64,000 nucleotides of DNA from Lentibacillus jeotgali (GCF_000224785.1 NZ_AGAV01000017.1:22011-86010), one strand, 5' to 3'; counted from the first letter of the stretch, positions 17,785-26,992 are shown. Translations and numbers: made by a program. Notes: generated by a model from the sequence alone, not told the origin.

Positions 17785-17871
17785 GTTGAATCTGCAATTG
17801 TAATGTTAGGGACGCGAGTGTTTGAATTGAATCCACCACTCAAATAAGAAATTTCATAATATGACACGTCT

Positions 17872-17903
17872 CCCCAAAATATTGCCCGGGAAATATTTTG
17901 GGG
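17872..17903. promoter_or_regulatory. Perfect hairpin enclosing a Noc-box-like sequence
   Basis: CCCCAAAATATT and AATATTTTGGGG are perfect arms around GCCCGGGA. Positions 17881-17894 read ATTGCCCGGGAAAT, one base off the Noc binding site ATTTCCCGGGAAAT known from Bacillus subtilis. It could be a terminator between the convergent regulator and Uma2 genes, but it lacks a T-tract; a nucleoid-occlusion site is the alternative. Confidence 0.5.
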
Positions 17904-17976
17904 AATATAATGTCGAAAGCACGAGAAATATTAGGTTTTAAGAGGTAATCTAAATGTGATTTTGTGCTAATCGGCT

Positions 17977-18579
17977 TTAATCTAAATTCGGAATACTTTT
18001 CATGATATCAGTCATTGTGAAAGCTAGACATGGGATGGCGGGAGAGGTTATATGCTCATCTTCTTGAAAAATATTAATCAGACTGTACTGTTCATTGTAG
18101 AGGGAATATTGCTCTAAAAAACCTGCCTTTGGTTCAATTATCCAATATTCGGGAATGCCGAATTTTACATACGTATTGAGCTTATCAATTTTATCCCGTT
18201 TTAATGTAGAGGGGGAAAGAATTTCAACAACAAGGTCCGGGGGTCCTGTGACACCGCGATTGCTTAGAATATTCATCCGGCTCCGGTGAATAAGGACAAG
18301 ATCTGGCTGCCTGACTTCATTATCGGCCAATATGACATCAACAGGAGCATGTAGAATAATATAGTCTGATTCGCAGCTTTCAGCAATATGCTTTTGTAAT
18401 TGAAAGCTGATCATTTGATGGGTGACAGATGGTGCCGGGCTCATCAGTTCTAATTGTCCGTTAACGAGTTCGTAGCGATTTCCGTCATCAATTGAAGCAT
18501 AGTCATCATATGTGAGGTTGTTTTCTTTTATGAGTTCAGTATAGGAGCGCTTCTTTTTATGATCCTCTTTATCATTCAT
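17977..18579 (-). CDS. Uma2-family putative endonuclease (DUF820)
   Basis: A 200-residue cytoplasmic protein of PD-(D/E)XK fold. ATG 18579 follows GGAGGTG. Visible family features are YELVNGQLELMSPAPS near the N-terminus, RQPDLVLI with the first catalytic Asp, and PDLVVEILSPST with the second acidic pair, then a Lys-rich segment and EYWIIEP. Cellular role is unknown; these genes are common as scattered singles in bacterial genomes. Nothing around it suggests a restriction system. Confidence 0.8.
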   Translation of the reverse strand: MNDKEDHKKKRSYTELIKENNLTYDDYASIDDGNRYELVNGQLELMSPAPSVTHQMISFQLQKHIAESCESDYIILHAPVDVILADNEVRQPDLVLIHRSRMNILSNRGVTGPPDLVVEILSPSTLKRDKIDKLNTYVKFGIPEYWIIEPKAGFLEQYSLYNEQYSLINIFQEDEHITSPAIPCLAFTMTDIMKSIPNLD

Positions 18580-18773
18580 TTCTACACCTCCAATCCAATC
18601 GTTTATGATAGTATACCATAAGGGTCAGAGCCATGCTATAAAGGGGGCAAGATTGACAGATTTATGAGAAAGAGGGGGATTGGGGTGATTGGAATTAGTT
18701 TCTGGGCTTAGAGATGGTTATCGATCCAATCAAACATATATATAATTTGAACCGCAGGAGCTTAGTATTCATT

Positions 18774-18821
18774 TCGCGCGACAATCTTAAAAATCGCGCG
18801 AGGCGGTACCCAATTCGCGCG
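18774..18821. repeat. Three TCGCGCG cores at 20-21 bp spacing
   Basis: TCGCGCG at 18774, 18794 and 18815, separated by AT-rich or mixed bases. It is a third core type with the same helical spacing as the GTGCG arrays. The rest of the 380-base gap (18580-18959) shows only the Uma2 promoter side and a terminator. Confidence 0.6.
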
Positions 18822-18907
18822 GCCCTCACAATTCATCCACCATCATCATCTCTAATCGTGCCTTAGTTTTTCTAATTGAAATGTTTTATATAACAGAAAC
18901 AAATAAA

Positions 18908-18950
18908 GGCCTCACCCTAAAGCTGCCAATAGCGGCTTTTATGGTGGGCC
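18908..18950 (-). terminator. Terminator of the SorC/PTS operon
   Basis: On the minus strand GGCCCACC...AAAGCC pairs with GGCAGCTTT...GGTGAGGCC, followed by TTTATTTG. It is ten bases past the stop of the SorC regulator gene. Confidence 0.75.
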
Positions 18951-18959
18951 CTTATTAGT

Positions 18960-19898
18960 TCAATCCAATAACTCTTTTGCAGTTGCATCGTCTGTGATTA
19001 ACACATGAATTAAGTTTCCTCGTAAAGCAGCTCTGATTGCTTTTACTTTCTCTTTCCCGGAAGCTACCCCTATTACTAGTGGAATGTGTTTTAATTGATT
19101 TAAAGTTAATGAAATAGACTTTTCATTCCATTCATTGTCCACCGGTTCGCCATTTTCATCGATAAAATTGTAGCAAATATCACCAACAATACCTTCATCT
19201 TCAAAATTACTGTCCAATTCCCGGCCAAGATAGGATTTTACCATTGTAGAATGTTCAGGTGTACCGCCAATGCCGACGATGGCAGTGTTTGCCTGGTTGG
19301 CTATATCCAAAACATTTTTTATGGAAGATTGGTTGATAATAACTTCTTTTGCTTCCTTTGAGTCTACGAGCACCGGGGCATGGAGAAGCCGATATTTAGC
19401 TTGAAGGCTCTCGGCAAATTGCGCTACGATTTGATTGGCGTGTATATCCAGTCTTCTGTCTCCCATTCCACCGACTAATGAAACAAAACTCAGATCCGGA
19501 AAATATTGACTGGAGGACATGGCTGCTGCAACTTCATATAAAGTCGTACCAGATGATACGCCGATAATTTGACCGTCTCTTACCATTCTTAACAGATATT
19601 TGCTGGCCGCAGCTCCCAGCTGACTTTTAGAGTTACCATTTTCTGAATGCGGGACACAAACAACTTCCCTGAGCCCGTATTTCTGTTCCACCTTCGATTC
19701 CAATCCTGTGAAAGGGTGGCTCCCCTCATCATGAATGATAATTTCAACAATACCTAATTCTCTTGATTTGGTAAGATACTTTGAAACTAACGATCTGCTG
19801 ATTCCTATTGTTTTTGCGATTTCTGACTGTGTGGTACCTTCTTCATAATACATATGAGCGATTTTAACCATCAGTCTTCGGTCATCAAGAAAAGACAT
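18960..19898 (-). CDS. SorC-family sugar-responsive transcriptional regulator
   Basis: About 312 residues from ATG 19898; an upstream TTG at 19916 is possible. The N-terminal helix-turn-helix (EGTTQSEIAKTIGISRSLVSK) is followed by a sugar-phosphate-binding domain with GVSSGTTLYEVAAAM and GIGGTPEHSTM, the SorC/DeoR-like effector fold. It is the last gene of the glucitol-type PTS operon, 32 bases after IIA, so it most likely senses the imported phosphorylated substrate and controls the operators in the divergent region near 23.8 kb. Confidence 0.85.
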   Translation of the reverse strand: MSFLDDRRLMVKIAHMYYEEGTTQSEIAKTIGISRSLVSKYLTKSRELGIVEIIIHDEGSHPFTGLESKVEQKYGLREVVCVPHSENGNSKSQLGAAASKYLLRMVRDGQIIGVSSGTTLYEVAAAMSSSQYFPDLSFVSLVGGMGDRRLDIHANQIVAQFAESLQAKYRLLHAPVLVDSKEAKEVIINQSSIKNVLDIANQANTAIVGIGGTPEHSTMVKSYLGRELDSNFEDEGIVGDICYNFIDENGEPVDNEWNEKSISLTLNQLKHIPLVIGVASGKEKVKAIRAALRGNLIHVLITDDATAKELLD

Positions 19899-19948
19899 TC
19901 TATCAATCCTAACCAAGTTGCATTATTTACCTTAATCAAACATCGATA

Positions 19949-20305
19949 TTATTTAAACGTAATGACACTGCCATCCTGAATGTCAGGGAGTTTGGAAGGT
20001 GATGCAAAAATGGCTCCCGGTAATACATCTTCGTTTGGTTCTGAGAAATAAATCGAAATATGACCGAGTTCTTTCAAATTATCGTTGGCTGATGAGCCTA
20101 CCGCTGTAATGGTATACTCCTGGTTGTCTACAGCAAATTTTCCGTCTTTTTTAATCGGTTCATTATCAGAGTCCTCTTCTGCTTCGTGGATGATTGAAAC
20201 TTCCTTTAATTCATCCGGCGCATCAGGGCCAAATAATATAACAACCTTTTCTTCCTCAAATGCTAGCGCTAGTGGACCGACTTGTTTAACAGTTGATTTA
20301 TACAT
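19949..20305 (-). CDS. PTS glucitol/sorbitol-type EIIA component
   Basis: A 118-residue cytoplasmic phosphocarrier. ATG 20305 follows GGAGGTATAAAT; a longer frame overlapping the IIB gene is not needed. The sequence starts YKSTVKQVGPLA and contains VILFGPDAPDELKEVSIIHE, the family segment carrying the phosphorylated His (here IIHE), and ends with a small beta domain. It passes phosphate from HPr to the IIB domain encoded just upstream. Confidence 0.88.
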   Translation of the reverse strand: MYKSTVKQVGPLALAFEEEKVVILFGPDAPDELKEVSIIHEAEEDSDNEPIKKDGKFAVDNQEYTITAVGSSANDNLKELGHISIYFSEPNEDVLPGAIFASPSKLPDIQDGSVITFK

Positions 20306-20324
20306 ATTTATACCTCCAAATATT

Positions 20325-21380
20325 TTAATACATTCCAAAGCTTGCAAAGTACGCAATAACAACGGCTAACACACCGGTTATTAATCTGCTGTACAGGACG
20401 GCTGGCACACCATATTGCACCGTTTCAGGCTTTGCTTCTCCCAGTGACAAGCCTACTGGAACAAAATCTGCTCCGACCTGTCCATTAATGGCAAATAATG
20501 CCGGCAACGCAAACTCCGGCGGGATATTTCCCATACCAATCTGACTTCCGATCAGGACACCAATGACCTGCGCAATAACTGCCCCTGGTCCAAGTACTGG
20601 CGATAAAAAGGGCAGCGTACAAATTAGTACGATAACGATTAACCCCCAGAGTGAGCTTGCGAGAGGGGAAAGCGTATTGGCAATCAGGTCGCCGATTCCA
20701 GTGTAATTGATGATACCAATAAGCATACTGACAAATGCCATGAACGGCAAGATATTTTTAATCAGCATATCGATTGAATCACGGCCTGCCTGATAGAACG
20801 TGCCCGTTACGCCACCAATGCCTTTTGAGAATCGCATGAGAAGGTTGTCTTTTTGTTCATGCTGCTCTTTCGTTTCCTGTTTTACCTTTTCATACTCCGC
20901 TTGAAACTGCTCTTTATCGGAAGTATCGAAGCGAGCAGTTGTTTCTTCCTTATTACCTTCAGTTGCTTCCTGTGACTCATTAGCTGAAGATGCTTCTGTG
21001 TCTTCAGACGCTTCAACATCCTTTGCGGCAACCCCTGATACGAAAATATCCTCTGTAATATGCTTGGCTAGAGGGCCTGATGGAGAAGCATCCATAATGT
21101 CAACTGTAGGGATATTTTTCATTGGATAGACACCGATTCTGGCAGTCCCTCCACAATCAATGATGACACATGCCATTTCATCTTCAGGAACGGAATTTTT
21201 AAAGCCGTCAACTGCTTCAGCACCGCTTAGATCAGCGATTCTTTGTGCAACGGGATGAATTCCACCGCCCGTAACTGAAACTATTTTTGATTTTTGATCG
21301 GTTGGTTCAATCTGAAGGCCTTTTCCCCAGCCTCCGGATCCTTTATTTACAAAAACAGGATTGTAAGACAACGTAATCAC
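20325..21380 (-). CDS. PTS glucitol/sorbitol-type EIIB component (EIIBC)
   Basis: A 351-residue protein. The N-terminal cytoplasmic IIB part contains [15 protein letters not shown], with the phosphorylated Cys, and [11 protein letters not shown] charged Glu/Lys linker of about 60 residues follows, and the C-terminal half has several membrane helices, including [17 protein letters not shown]. The start overlaps the IIC stop by four bases. The set GutA/GutE in the family is normally split just like this. Confidence 0.88.
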   Translation of the reverse strand: MITLSYNPVFVNKGSGGWGKGLQIEPTDQKSKIVSVTGGGIHPVAQRIADLSGAEAVDGFKNSVPEDEMACVIIDCGGTARIGVYPMKNIPTVDIMDASPSGPLAKHITEDIFVSGVAAKDVEASEDTEASSANESQEATEGNKEETTARFDTSDKEQFQAEYEKVKQETKEQHEQKDNLLMRFSKGIGGVTGTFYQAGRDSIDMLIKNILPFMAFVSMLIGIINYTGIGDLIANTLSPLASSLWGLIVIVLICTLPFLSPVLGPGAVIAQVIGVLIGSQIGMGNIPPEFALPALFAINGQVGADFVPVGLSLGEAKPETVQYGVPAVLYSRLITGVLAVVIAYFASFGMY

Positions 21381-21913
21381 CCCTTAACTGCAGAATTTTG
21401 CATTTTTTTCGCTAAATATTTTGAAATCTGCTCTGTGACAATACCCCGTATTAGGATAACGATTATACCAACCAGGAAATACCTTACTGCTAACTCTGAT
21501 TGGGAATATCCGGCCTGTGCCAGTCCATTTGCAATACCAAGATAAACGAAAAGTTCGCCGGCGTTAGCGTATGGAAATAATGATGTGACCGGATGCAAGA
21601 ATGAAACAAGTGAATCAAAAAATGCCGGTTTTTGCTCTTCTTTTACAAATCGGCCAAATGTATAAGCCATTGGATTTGTAAGAAGTAAAATAGATAAAAT
21701 AGGCATTAACGTATATCTTAAGACTGTGAATCTCGATGCAAATTGAATTCCTTTGGTCACTCTATCTTCACCAATGAATTTAATCATAGCATAGGTGAAT
21801 GTCAGCAAAACGACTAATGTAGGAACAATTGAATTGAATAGATTCATGAATTGTTCCCCACCAGCGTTAAACAAACCTATGAAATGTTCACCAAACCACT
21901 CGATCCAATCCAT
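21377..21913 (-). CDS. PTS glucitol/sorbitol-type EIIC component
   Basis: A 178-residue membrane protein of the usual IIC2 size, with about four helices. [20 protein letters not shown] and [20 protein letters not shown] are family segments. ATG 21913 follows AAGGAGTG. It forms the channel with the membrane half of IIB. It lies 76 bases after gutM in the same operon. Confidence 0.88.
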   Translation of the reverse strand: MDWIEWFGEHFIGLFNAGGEQFMNLFNSIVPTLVVLLTFTYAMIKFIGEDRVTKGIQFASRFTVLRYTLMPILSILLLTNPMAYTFGRFVKEEQKPAFFDSLVSFLHPVTSLFPYANAGELFVYLGIANGLAQAGYSQSELAVRYFLVGIIVILIRGIVTEQISKYLAKKMQNSAVKG

Positions 21914-21989
21914 TTACAACACTCCTTAAATTCCATGGATTTTGTTACCCCTTTCAATTTCCGTTTAAATCAGGAGGGGGAGCCCCGCA

Positions 21990-22421
21990 TTATTTAACAG
22001 CTACTTTTTGTTTAGAAATGGATAGCAGGGCATTTTCCGCTGCTTCCATTAAAGCTGTGCTGATTGCGGGTCCTTTTTGTTTCTTGCTTTTTTTAGATAC
22101 AGTATTTTCGTCATGCAAACTGGACAACAGACTGCCAACGTGCTGACCTTTGTATTGTTTAAGCTCTTTAAAGGTTGTCAATACACTAACGCCTTTCATT
22201 ATTTGGCACTCGACAATTGTGTAGTCTTTATCGACTATGAGCATTGCTATTGATCCGGATTTCAATTTTCTTCTGGCCTGTCCTGAGAACAAATAATAAT
22301 CATTCTTGCCTCTGTATTTGCCTATCAGCTTGTCCATTTCTTTGCGGTAATTTCTTACCTGAATAAAGGTGAGAATATAATTCAACACCAATATTACACA
22401 GGCAATGATAATTAATTCCAC
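21990..22421 (-). CDS. gutM: GutM-family transcriptional activator
   Basis: A 143-residue protein. GTG 22421 is chosen because GAGGAGGGGG stands seven bases before it; longer frames run into the upstream gene. One N-terminal membrane helix (ELIIIACVILVLNYILTF) precedes a cytoplasmic domain with KYRGKNDYYLFSGQARRKLKSG. GutM accompanies glucitol-type PTS operons, where it assists regulation. Its presence supports classification of the operon. Confidence 0.8.
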   Translation of the reverse strand: MELIIIACVILVLNYILTFIQVRNYRKEMDKLIGKYRGKNDYYLFSGQARRKLKSGSIAMLIVDKDYTIVECQIMKGVSVLTTFKELKQYKGQHVGSLLSSLHDENTVSKKSKKQKGPAISTALMEAAENALLSISKQKVAVK

Positions 22422-22447
22422 AGCAACCCCCTCCTCACTTATCGAAC

Positions 22448-23704
22448 TTATTCTGAGAACATTTGATCTTGAAGCGATCTTAATTTCCAAACAGTTGTTG
22501 ATGGGTCAAGATCGACATCGTCATGTGTTACGAATTGACCTTCTTTGATATCTTGTTTAGCAACAACCTTGCCGCTGATTAATCCAATCGGGATGTGACC
22601 GTTAGATTTCATATCCTCATGTGTTTCAAGGACTCCTCTTACGGAATATCCGCCAATCCCATCCAAGGTTTCACCGGCTTTGATATCTCTTTTGGCGACT
22701 GTTACTGTTTCTGATACCGGTGCTCCAATCGGATGAATAGATGTATCATGTTGCAATACCGCTTTTGCAATTGTTATCGGTGTTTCAAGACTTGCCAGAT
22801 GGTAAGGTCGATAAAGTGTATAATGTGGCCCATGGTTTTCACCTACTTTTAATAGATAACGGAGTTCCTCATCAACTGGTTCCAGTTCACTTTTTACAAT
22901 GACAAAGACACCTGGTGCCAAACCATCTACATATTCAACAACCCCTAGATTATCAAGCACGCCGCCGTTTTCTTTCAGGTTCAGTTTTTCAGCGAGATTA
23001 TCGAGGTTCGCTTGTACACCATGCATGCCAACTTTATCCGGTCCCAATCCGATCGCATTACTTAACAGGTTCATTTCTGCCATCGTTTTAGTACCGTCCT
23101 GGAACGCTGCCAGCATATGAGGATTCATATTTTTAGCTTTTGCCTCGTCTGCGGCCGTATCCGGGTTTGCGGTTGGTTTTAATGGATTGTTTTTGCCCTT
23201 GCCCGCGACGACCACTTCAAGTCCCATCGTTTTGGCAAATTCATATAATTCCATTATGACACCTGGTTCATCACCTGCGGATCCTGAGTAAATCAAGCCA
23301 GCTGAATTAAATAGGGAACTCATATACGAACCGATTGTAATATCAACCTCAACATTTAATAAAACCAGATGTTTGCGGGAGCGCAGCGCTTCCAGTGAAA
23401 TTTGAGCTCCGACTTCAGGTACGCCGGTTGCGTCTATAACAACTTCAACGCTTGGAGATTGAATTACTTCGCGGTAGTCACTGGATACGACAGTAGCAAC
23501 ATCATGCTTCTCCTGTGAGTGATAATACGTTTTGGCCCTGTTAGCGTTTTCTTCATTAACATCACAAATACCGCCAACTACCATGCCAGGAATATTTGAA
23601 ATTTGAGAGATAAGTCCAAATCCCATCTGGCCGGCACCGATAATACCTACTTTGATCGGCTGATTCGCATCGTCTCGCGTTAAAAGTTCTTGGTAAATAG
23701 ACAT
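22448..23704 (-). CDS. NAD(P)-dependent oxidoreductase with C-terminal SAF domain
   Basis: A 418-residue cytoplasmic protein; ATG 23704 follows TTGGAGGAAACAATT. KVGIIGAGQMGFGLISQI is a Rossmann nucleotide-binding motif, followed by a homoserine-dehydrogenase-like fold with VVIDATGVPEVGA and AGDEPGVIMELYEFA. The C-terminal 90 residues hold a SAF domain (VTVAKRDIKAGETLDG, VAKQDIKEGQFVTHDD), as in sialate and sugar-acid enzymes. It is the first gene of the PTS operon, where a short-chain sorbitol-6-phosphate dehydrogenase would be expected. It probably converts the phosphorylated import product; the true substrate is unknown. Confidence 0.78.
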   Translation of the reverse strand: MSIYQELLTRDDANQPIKVGIIGAGQMGFGLISQISNIPGMVVGGICDVNEENANRAKTYYHSQEKHDVATVVSSDYREVIQSPSVEVVIDATGVPEVGAQISLEALRSRKHLVLLNVEVDITIGSYMSSLFNSAGLIYSGSAGDEPGVIMELYEFAKTMGLEVVVAGKGKNNPLKPTANPDTAADEAKAKNMNPHMLAAFQDGTKTMAEMNLLSNAIGLGPDKVGMHGVQANLDNLAEKLNLKENGGVLDNLGVVEYVDGLAPGVFVIVKSELEPVDEELRYLLKVGENHGPHYTLYRPYHLASLETPITIAKAVLQHDTSIHPIGAPVSETVTVAKRDIKAGETLDGIGGYSVRGVLETHEDMKSNGHIPIGLISGKVVAKQDIKEGQFVTHDDVDLDPSTTVWKLRSLQDQMFSE

Positions 23705-23755
23705 AATTGTTTCCTCCAATTTTCTATATTTCATAGTGCAATTAGGAGCTTTTCT

Positions 23756-23839
23756 GTAACAATTGTTCCAGAAAAGCACTTTTGGATAAAAATCGTAACA
23801 TATGTTATACTTTGTAACAAATGTATGATTACGTTTTCA
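23756..23839. promoter_or_regulatory. Operator and cre-like cluster between the divergent PTS operon and HAD gene
   Basis: Three related dyads occur: GTAACAATTGTTCC (23756), GTAACATATGTTAT (23795) and GTAACAAATGTATG (23814). They are the likely binding sites of the SorC-type regulator. On the minus strand TGAAAACGTAATCA (23839 to 23826) is a cre-like site with one mismatch, suggesting carbon catabolite repression of the PTS operon. Centre-to-centre spacing of the dyads is 39 and 19 bases. Confidence 0.6.
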
Positions 23840-23902
23840 TTCTACATCGACATCTATCACATGTCAACAACGATTATTTTGGTAATAGAAAGGAAGAATC
23901 AG

Positions 23903-24754
23903 ATGAAGTTAATTGCAATTGATCTGGATGGTACGCTGCTTTCGGATGACGGCAACATAAGTCAGGAAAATAAAGATGCTATCTATGAGGCGCAAAAAAG
24001 CGGTCATATAATTGTGATCTCTTCAGGCCGTTCACTGCATGATACACGTGAGTTACTGAAACAAGCCGAGATCGACTGCCCATTTATTACCGGTAATGGC
24101 GGAATGACCTATTATTCCGGGGAGGTCCTTCAGCAGTTCATTTTACCTTTGAAGACGCTTGGAAAAATCACACGTTCGATTGAAAAATACAATTTGCATT
24201 ACGAAATCTACACGAATCAAGGTATATTAATCAGTGAGAAAAGAACACATATACTTTATGATGAAATAGAGCAGCTGAACCAGCAGTCCGAAAGAGAGCA
24301 TGCTGCCGGAATGGTAAGCACCCAATATAGCCAGCATGGTATTGTGTATGTTCCTGATTTTCATACTGTTGATTTCGCCGAATCAAACCCTTATAAAGTG
24401 TTCGTACTGTCATTTAAGCCTGATGCATTGGAACAACTTCATAGAGAGTTGTCGAGAATGAAGGATGTCTCCCTGACAGCTGGCAGCAGAGAAAAGCTTG
24501 AAATAGCACATGGAAACGCCAGTAAAGGGAATGGATTAAAGTCGATTGCAGCTTATTTTAAGGTGCCATTGGAAGATACCGTGGCGATCGGTGACAATCT
24601 GAATGATATTTCAATGTTTAAGACCGCTGCGACAGGCATTGCGATGGAAAATGCTGAGCAGGAAGTGCAAAAGTGTGCTAACTTCATTACGAAACACCAT
24701 AATGACAGCGGCGTAGCATATGCGTTGCGGGAGTATGTTGTGAACCGTGAGTAA
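23903..24754 (+). CDS. Cof-type HAD-IIB family phosphatase
   Basis: A 283-residue cytoplasmic phosphatase starting at ATG 23903 after AAAGGAAG. AIDLDGTLLSDDG carries the nucleophile Asp, VISSGRSLHD is motif II, KGNGLKSIAAYF has the motif III Lys and VAIGDNLNDISMF is motif IV; the IIB cap lies between. It is divergent from the PTS operon and shares its operators, so it may dephosphorylate an intermediate of that pathway. Cof-type enzymes are promiscuous toward sugar phosphates, so the substrate cannot be told. Confidence 0.85.
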   Translation: MKLIAIDLDGTLLSDDGNISQENKDAIYEAQKSGHIIVISSGRSLHDTRELLKQAEIDCPFITGNGGMTYYSGEVLQQFILPLKTLGKITRSIEKYNLHYEIYTNQGILISEKRTHILYDEIEQLNQQSEREHAAGMVSTQYSQHGIVYVPDFHTVDFAESNPYKVFVLSFKPDALEQLHRELSRMKDVSLTAGSREKLEIAHGNASKGNGLKSIAAYFKVPLEDTVAIGDNLNDISMFKTAATGIAMENAEQEVQKCANFITKHHNDSGVAYALREYVVNRE

Positions 24755-24792
24755 GCTATAGCATTAAACTTTAAAGTGTTCTGGAATACAAC

Positions 24793-24821
24793 TAAAGGTG
24801 GCGTAATGTCACCTTTTTTAT
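24793..24821 (+). terminator. Terminator of the HAD phosphatase gene
   Basis: AAAGGTG and CACCTTT flank a nine-base loop and are followed by TTTTA. It is about 40 bases past the stop. Confidence 0.75.
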
Positions 24822-24824
24822 TCG

Positions 24825-24869
24825 AACTGGGATATAGCGTCAGATGCTTTCAGACACCATATCCCAGTT
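24825..24869. repeat. Inverted repeat of 11-base arms
   Basis: AACTGGGATAT and ATATCCCAGTT are separated by 23 bases and followed by TT. It may be a second terminator or protein site; the remaining gap to 25010 holds the promoter side of the next operon. Confidence 0.5.
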
Positions 24870-25010
24870 TTCCAGGAAAAATTGCCTCCTATTATTTTAG
24901 TTTCTATTAAATTGAAGCAAGTTACATAGATAATTGATTCGTATTTTTCTAATCAGTATAATTGTTGCCATAAATAGAATATGTTAAGTACATAAACATT
25001 GGAGGATATT

Positions 25011-26219
25011 ATGGAGCGCAAGGGGTTTTTTGAAAGGCTGCGATCATTGGGGCCGGGAACGCTTGTTGCGGCGTCTATTGTTGGGCCTGGTACGGTTACG
25101 ACAGCCTCCGCCACGGGCGCGGAATTCGGTTATGTGCTTATCTGGGCACTAGTTTTTTCCATTATCGCAACAATGATTCTTCAAGAAATGGTAACCCGGC
25201 TTGGAATTGTCAGCAGAAAAGAACTCGGTACCGTGATGCGGGATCAATTCAGTCATCCAATCTTAAGGGGAGCAACTGTCATTCTTATTATTGCTGCGAT
25301 ACTGATAGGGAACGCGGCATATGAAACGGGAAATATTACAGGTGGCGCAATTGGCTTAACGACCATTACCGGTATTCCCGTACCAGCGTGGAGTATCATT
25401 ATTGGTGCTGTGGCAGCATTGTTGCTTTGGACAGGAAACTACAAGGTTATTGAAAAGGCCTTTATCACCCTTATTCTGATCATGAGTTTTTGTTTTGTTC
25501 TGACAGCAATCGTTGTCCAGCCTGACATGAGTGCAGTGTTTGAAGGTACGTTCATCCCGACGATACCGGATGGAGCGGGATTGCTTGTTATATCACTGAT
25601 AGGGACAACCATTGTGCCTTATACGTTATTCTTGCAAGCCTCGACAGTCCAAGAGCGTTGGAAAGGAAAGGATAGTATAAAAGACGGTCGCTTTGATGTC
25701 ATAGCATCCATGGTTATTTGCGGCGTTATTTCGATATCAATTCTATTGACAGCGGCCGCTTCGTTTCCGGTTGGAACGGCCCTTGATAATCCGGCTAAGA
25801 TGGCAGTGCAATTGGAACCGCTGCTTGGTTCCTGGGCAAAATATGTTTTTTCAATTGGGATATTTGCAGCCGGCATTTCATCTTCAATGACAGCAGCACT
25901 GGCTGCAGCATATGCGACATCCGGTGCACTTGGCTGGGAAAGGAATTTAAAATCTATTCGCTTTCGTATGATTTGGATGGCGATCATTCTGATTGGTGTT
26001 ACTTTTGCAAGTTTGGGATACGAGCCAATTCAGGTCATATTATTTTCCCAATATGCAAACGGATTAATTTTGCCGGTTATTGTTCTGCTTCTCATGTTTG
26101 TAATGAACAATCGAAAACTGCTTGGTGAACATGTCAACAGGACGTGGACAAATGTAATAGGCTGGTTAATTTTTGCAATTACGATTTTGTTAGCATTACA
26201 ATCATTTGGAATTCTTTAA
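25011..26219 (+). CDS. ycsG: NRAMP-related transporter of the 5-oxoprolinase operon (YcsG-like)
   Basis: A 402-residue protein with about 11 membrane helices; ATG 25011 follows TTGGAGGATATT. It resembles NRAMP metal transporters in layout, but helix 1 reads GPGTVTTASATGAEFGY where metal transporters have D-P-G-N, and the helix 6 region reads LFLQASTVQERW where they have M-P-H. The metal ligands are therefore missing. In Bacillus subtilis ycsG lies in the ycsFGI-kip cluster, as here. Import of 5-oxoproline or a related compound is a reasonable inference. Confidence 0.82.
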   Translation: MERKGFFERLRSLGPGTLVAASIVGPGTVTTASATGAEFGYVLIWALVFSIIATMILQEMVTRLGIVSRKELGTVMRDQFSHPILRGATVILIIAAILIGNAAYETGNITGGAIGLTTITGIPVPAWSIIIGAVAALLLWTGNYKVIEKAFITLILIMSFCFVLTAIVVQPDMSAVFEGTFIPTIPDGAGLLVISLIGTTIVPYTLFLQASTVQERWKGKDSIKDGRFDVIASMVICGVISISILLTAAASFPVGTALDNPAKMAVQLEPLLGSWAKYVFSIGIFAAGISSSMTAALAAAYATSGALGWERNLKSIRFRMIWMAIILIGVTFASLGYEPIQVILFSQYANGLILPVIVLLLMFVMNNRKLLGEHVNRTWTNVIGWLIFAITILLALQSFGIL

Positions 26220-26254
26220 GCGATTATTCTTAGGACCGGAGAAGGTGATTCGAT

Positions 26255-26992
26255 ATGATCAGTTGTGATCCAGTAGGAGATGCGGCTATTCGTATTAAAT
26301 TTAATGAGGATGTAACCCCAACATTAAACCGCAAAATCAGATCATTTTGTAGACGGTTGAGTCATCAGGCAGTTGAGGCAATAATCGAATGGGTGCCTTC
26401 ATTTGATTCTGTAACGGTTTACTATAGCCCTTATCATATGTCATATGAAACGATCCGAAATATGCTATTGGAGCTTGCGTCCGGAGATATGTTACTTGGT
26501 GAAGATACAAAGATGCTCGTTAAAATCCCTGTATTCTATGGCGGGAGCGCTGGACCGGATTTGGAAAAAGTGGCGAAAAAGAGCGGATTGAGTGTAAATG
26601 AGGTCATTGAAAAACATTCCGGTGTTGATTACCTTATTTATATGATCGGGTTCTTGCCCGGTTTTCCGTACTTAGGTGGACTGCCGAAAGAATTGGCCAC
26701 ACCAAGGCTGGACAATCCAAGAAGCAGTGTTCCCGCTGGATCGGTCGGAATTGCTGGCAGCCAAACAGGGGCTTATCCACTGGCATCACCGGGCGGTTGG
26801 AATTTAATCGGACAAACCCCTGTAAAACTTTTTGATCCGGACCGTGATGCCCCTTTTTTATATCAGGCAGGCGACAAGATAAGGTTCGTGCCCGTCTCGG
26901 AAAGTGACTACAGAACGATTGAAAAACAAGTCCATAACAATACGTTTCAAGTTGAAAAGGAAGTGATTCGGAATGAGCAACCATCAGATTGA
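26255..26992 (+). CDS. pxpB: 5-oxoprolinase subunit PxpB (KipI-like)
   Basis: A 245-residue cytoplasmic protein starting at ATG 26255 after GGAGAAGGTGA. Family segments are [14 protein letters not shown] at the N-terminus, [19 protein letters not shown] in the middle and [21 protein letters not shown] near the end. With PxpA and PxpC it forms the ATP-dependent 5-oxoprolinase that opens pyroglutamate to glutamate; in Bacillus the same protein (KipI) also inhibits KinA. The end overlaps pxpA by 20 bases. Confidence 0.92.
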   Translation: MISCDPVGDAAIRIKFNEDVTPTLNRKIRSFCRRLSHQAVEAIIEWVPSFDSVTVYYSPYHMSYETIRNMLLELASGDMLLGEDTKMLVKIPVFYGGSAGPDLEKVAKKSGLSVNEVIEKHSGVDYLIYMIGFLPGFPYLGGLPKELATPRLDNPRSSVPAGSVGIAGSQTGAYPLASPGGWNLIGQTPVKLFDPDRDAPFLYQAGDKIRFVPVSESDYRTIEKQVHNNTFQVEKEVIRNEQPSD

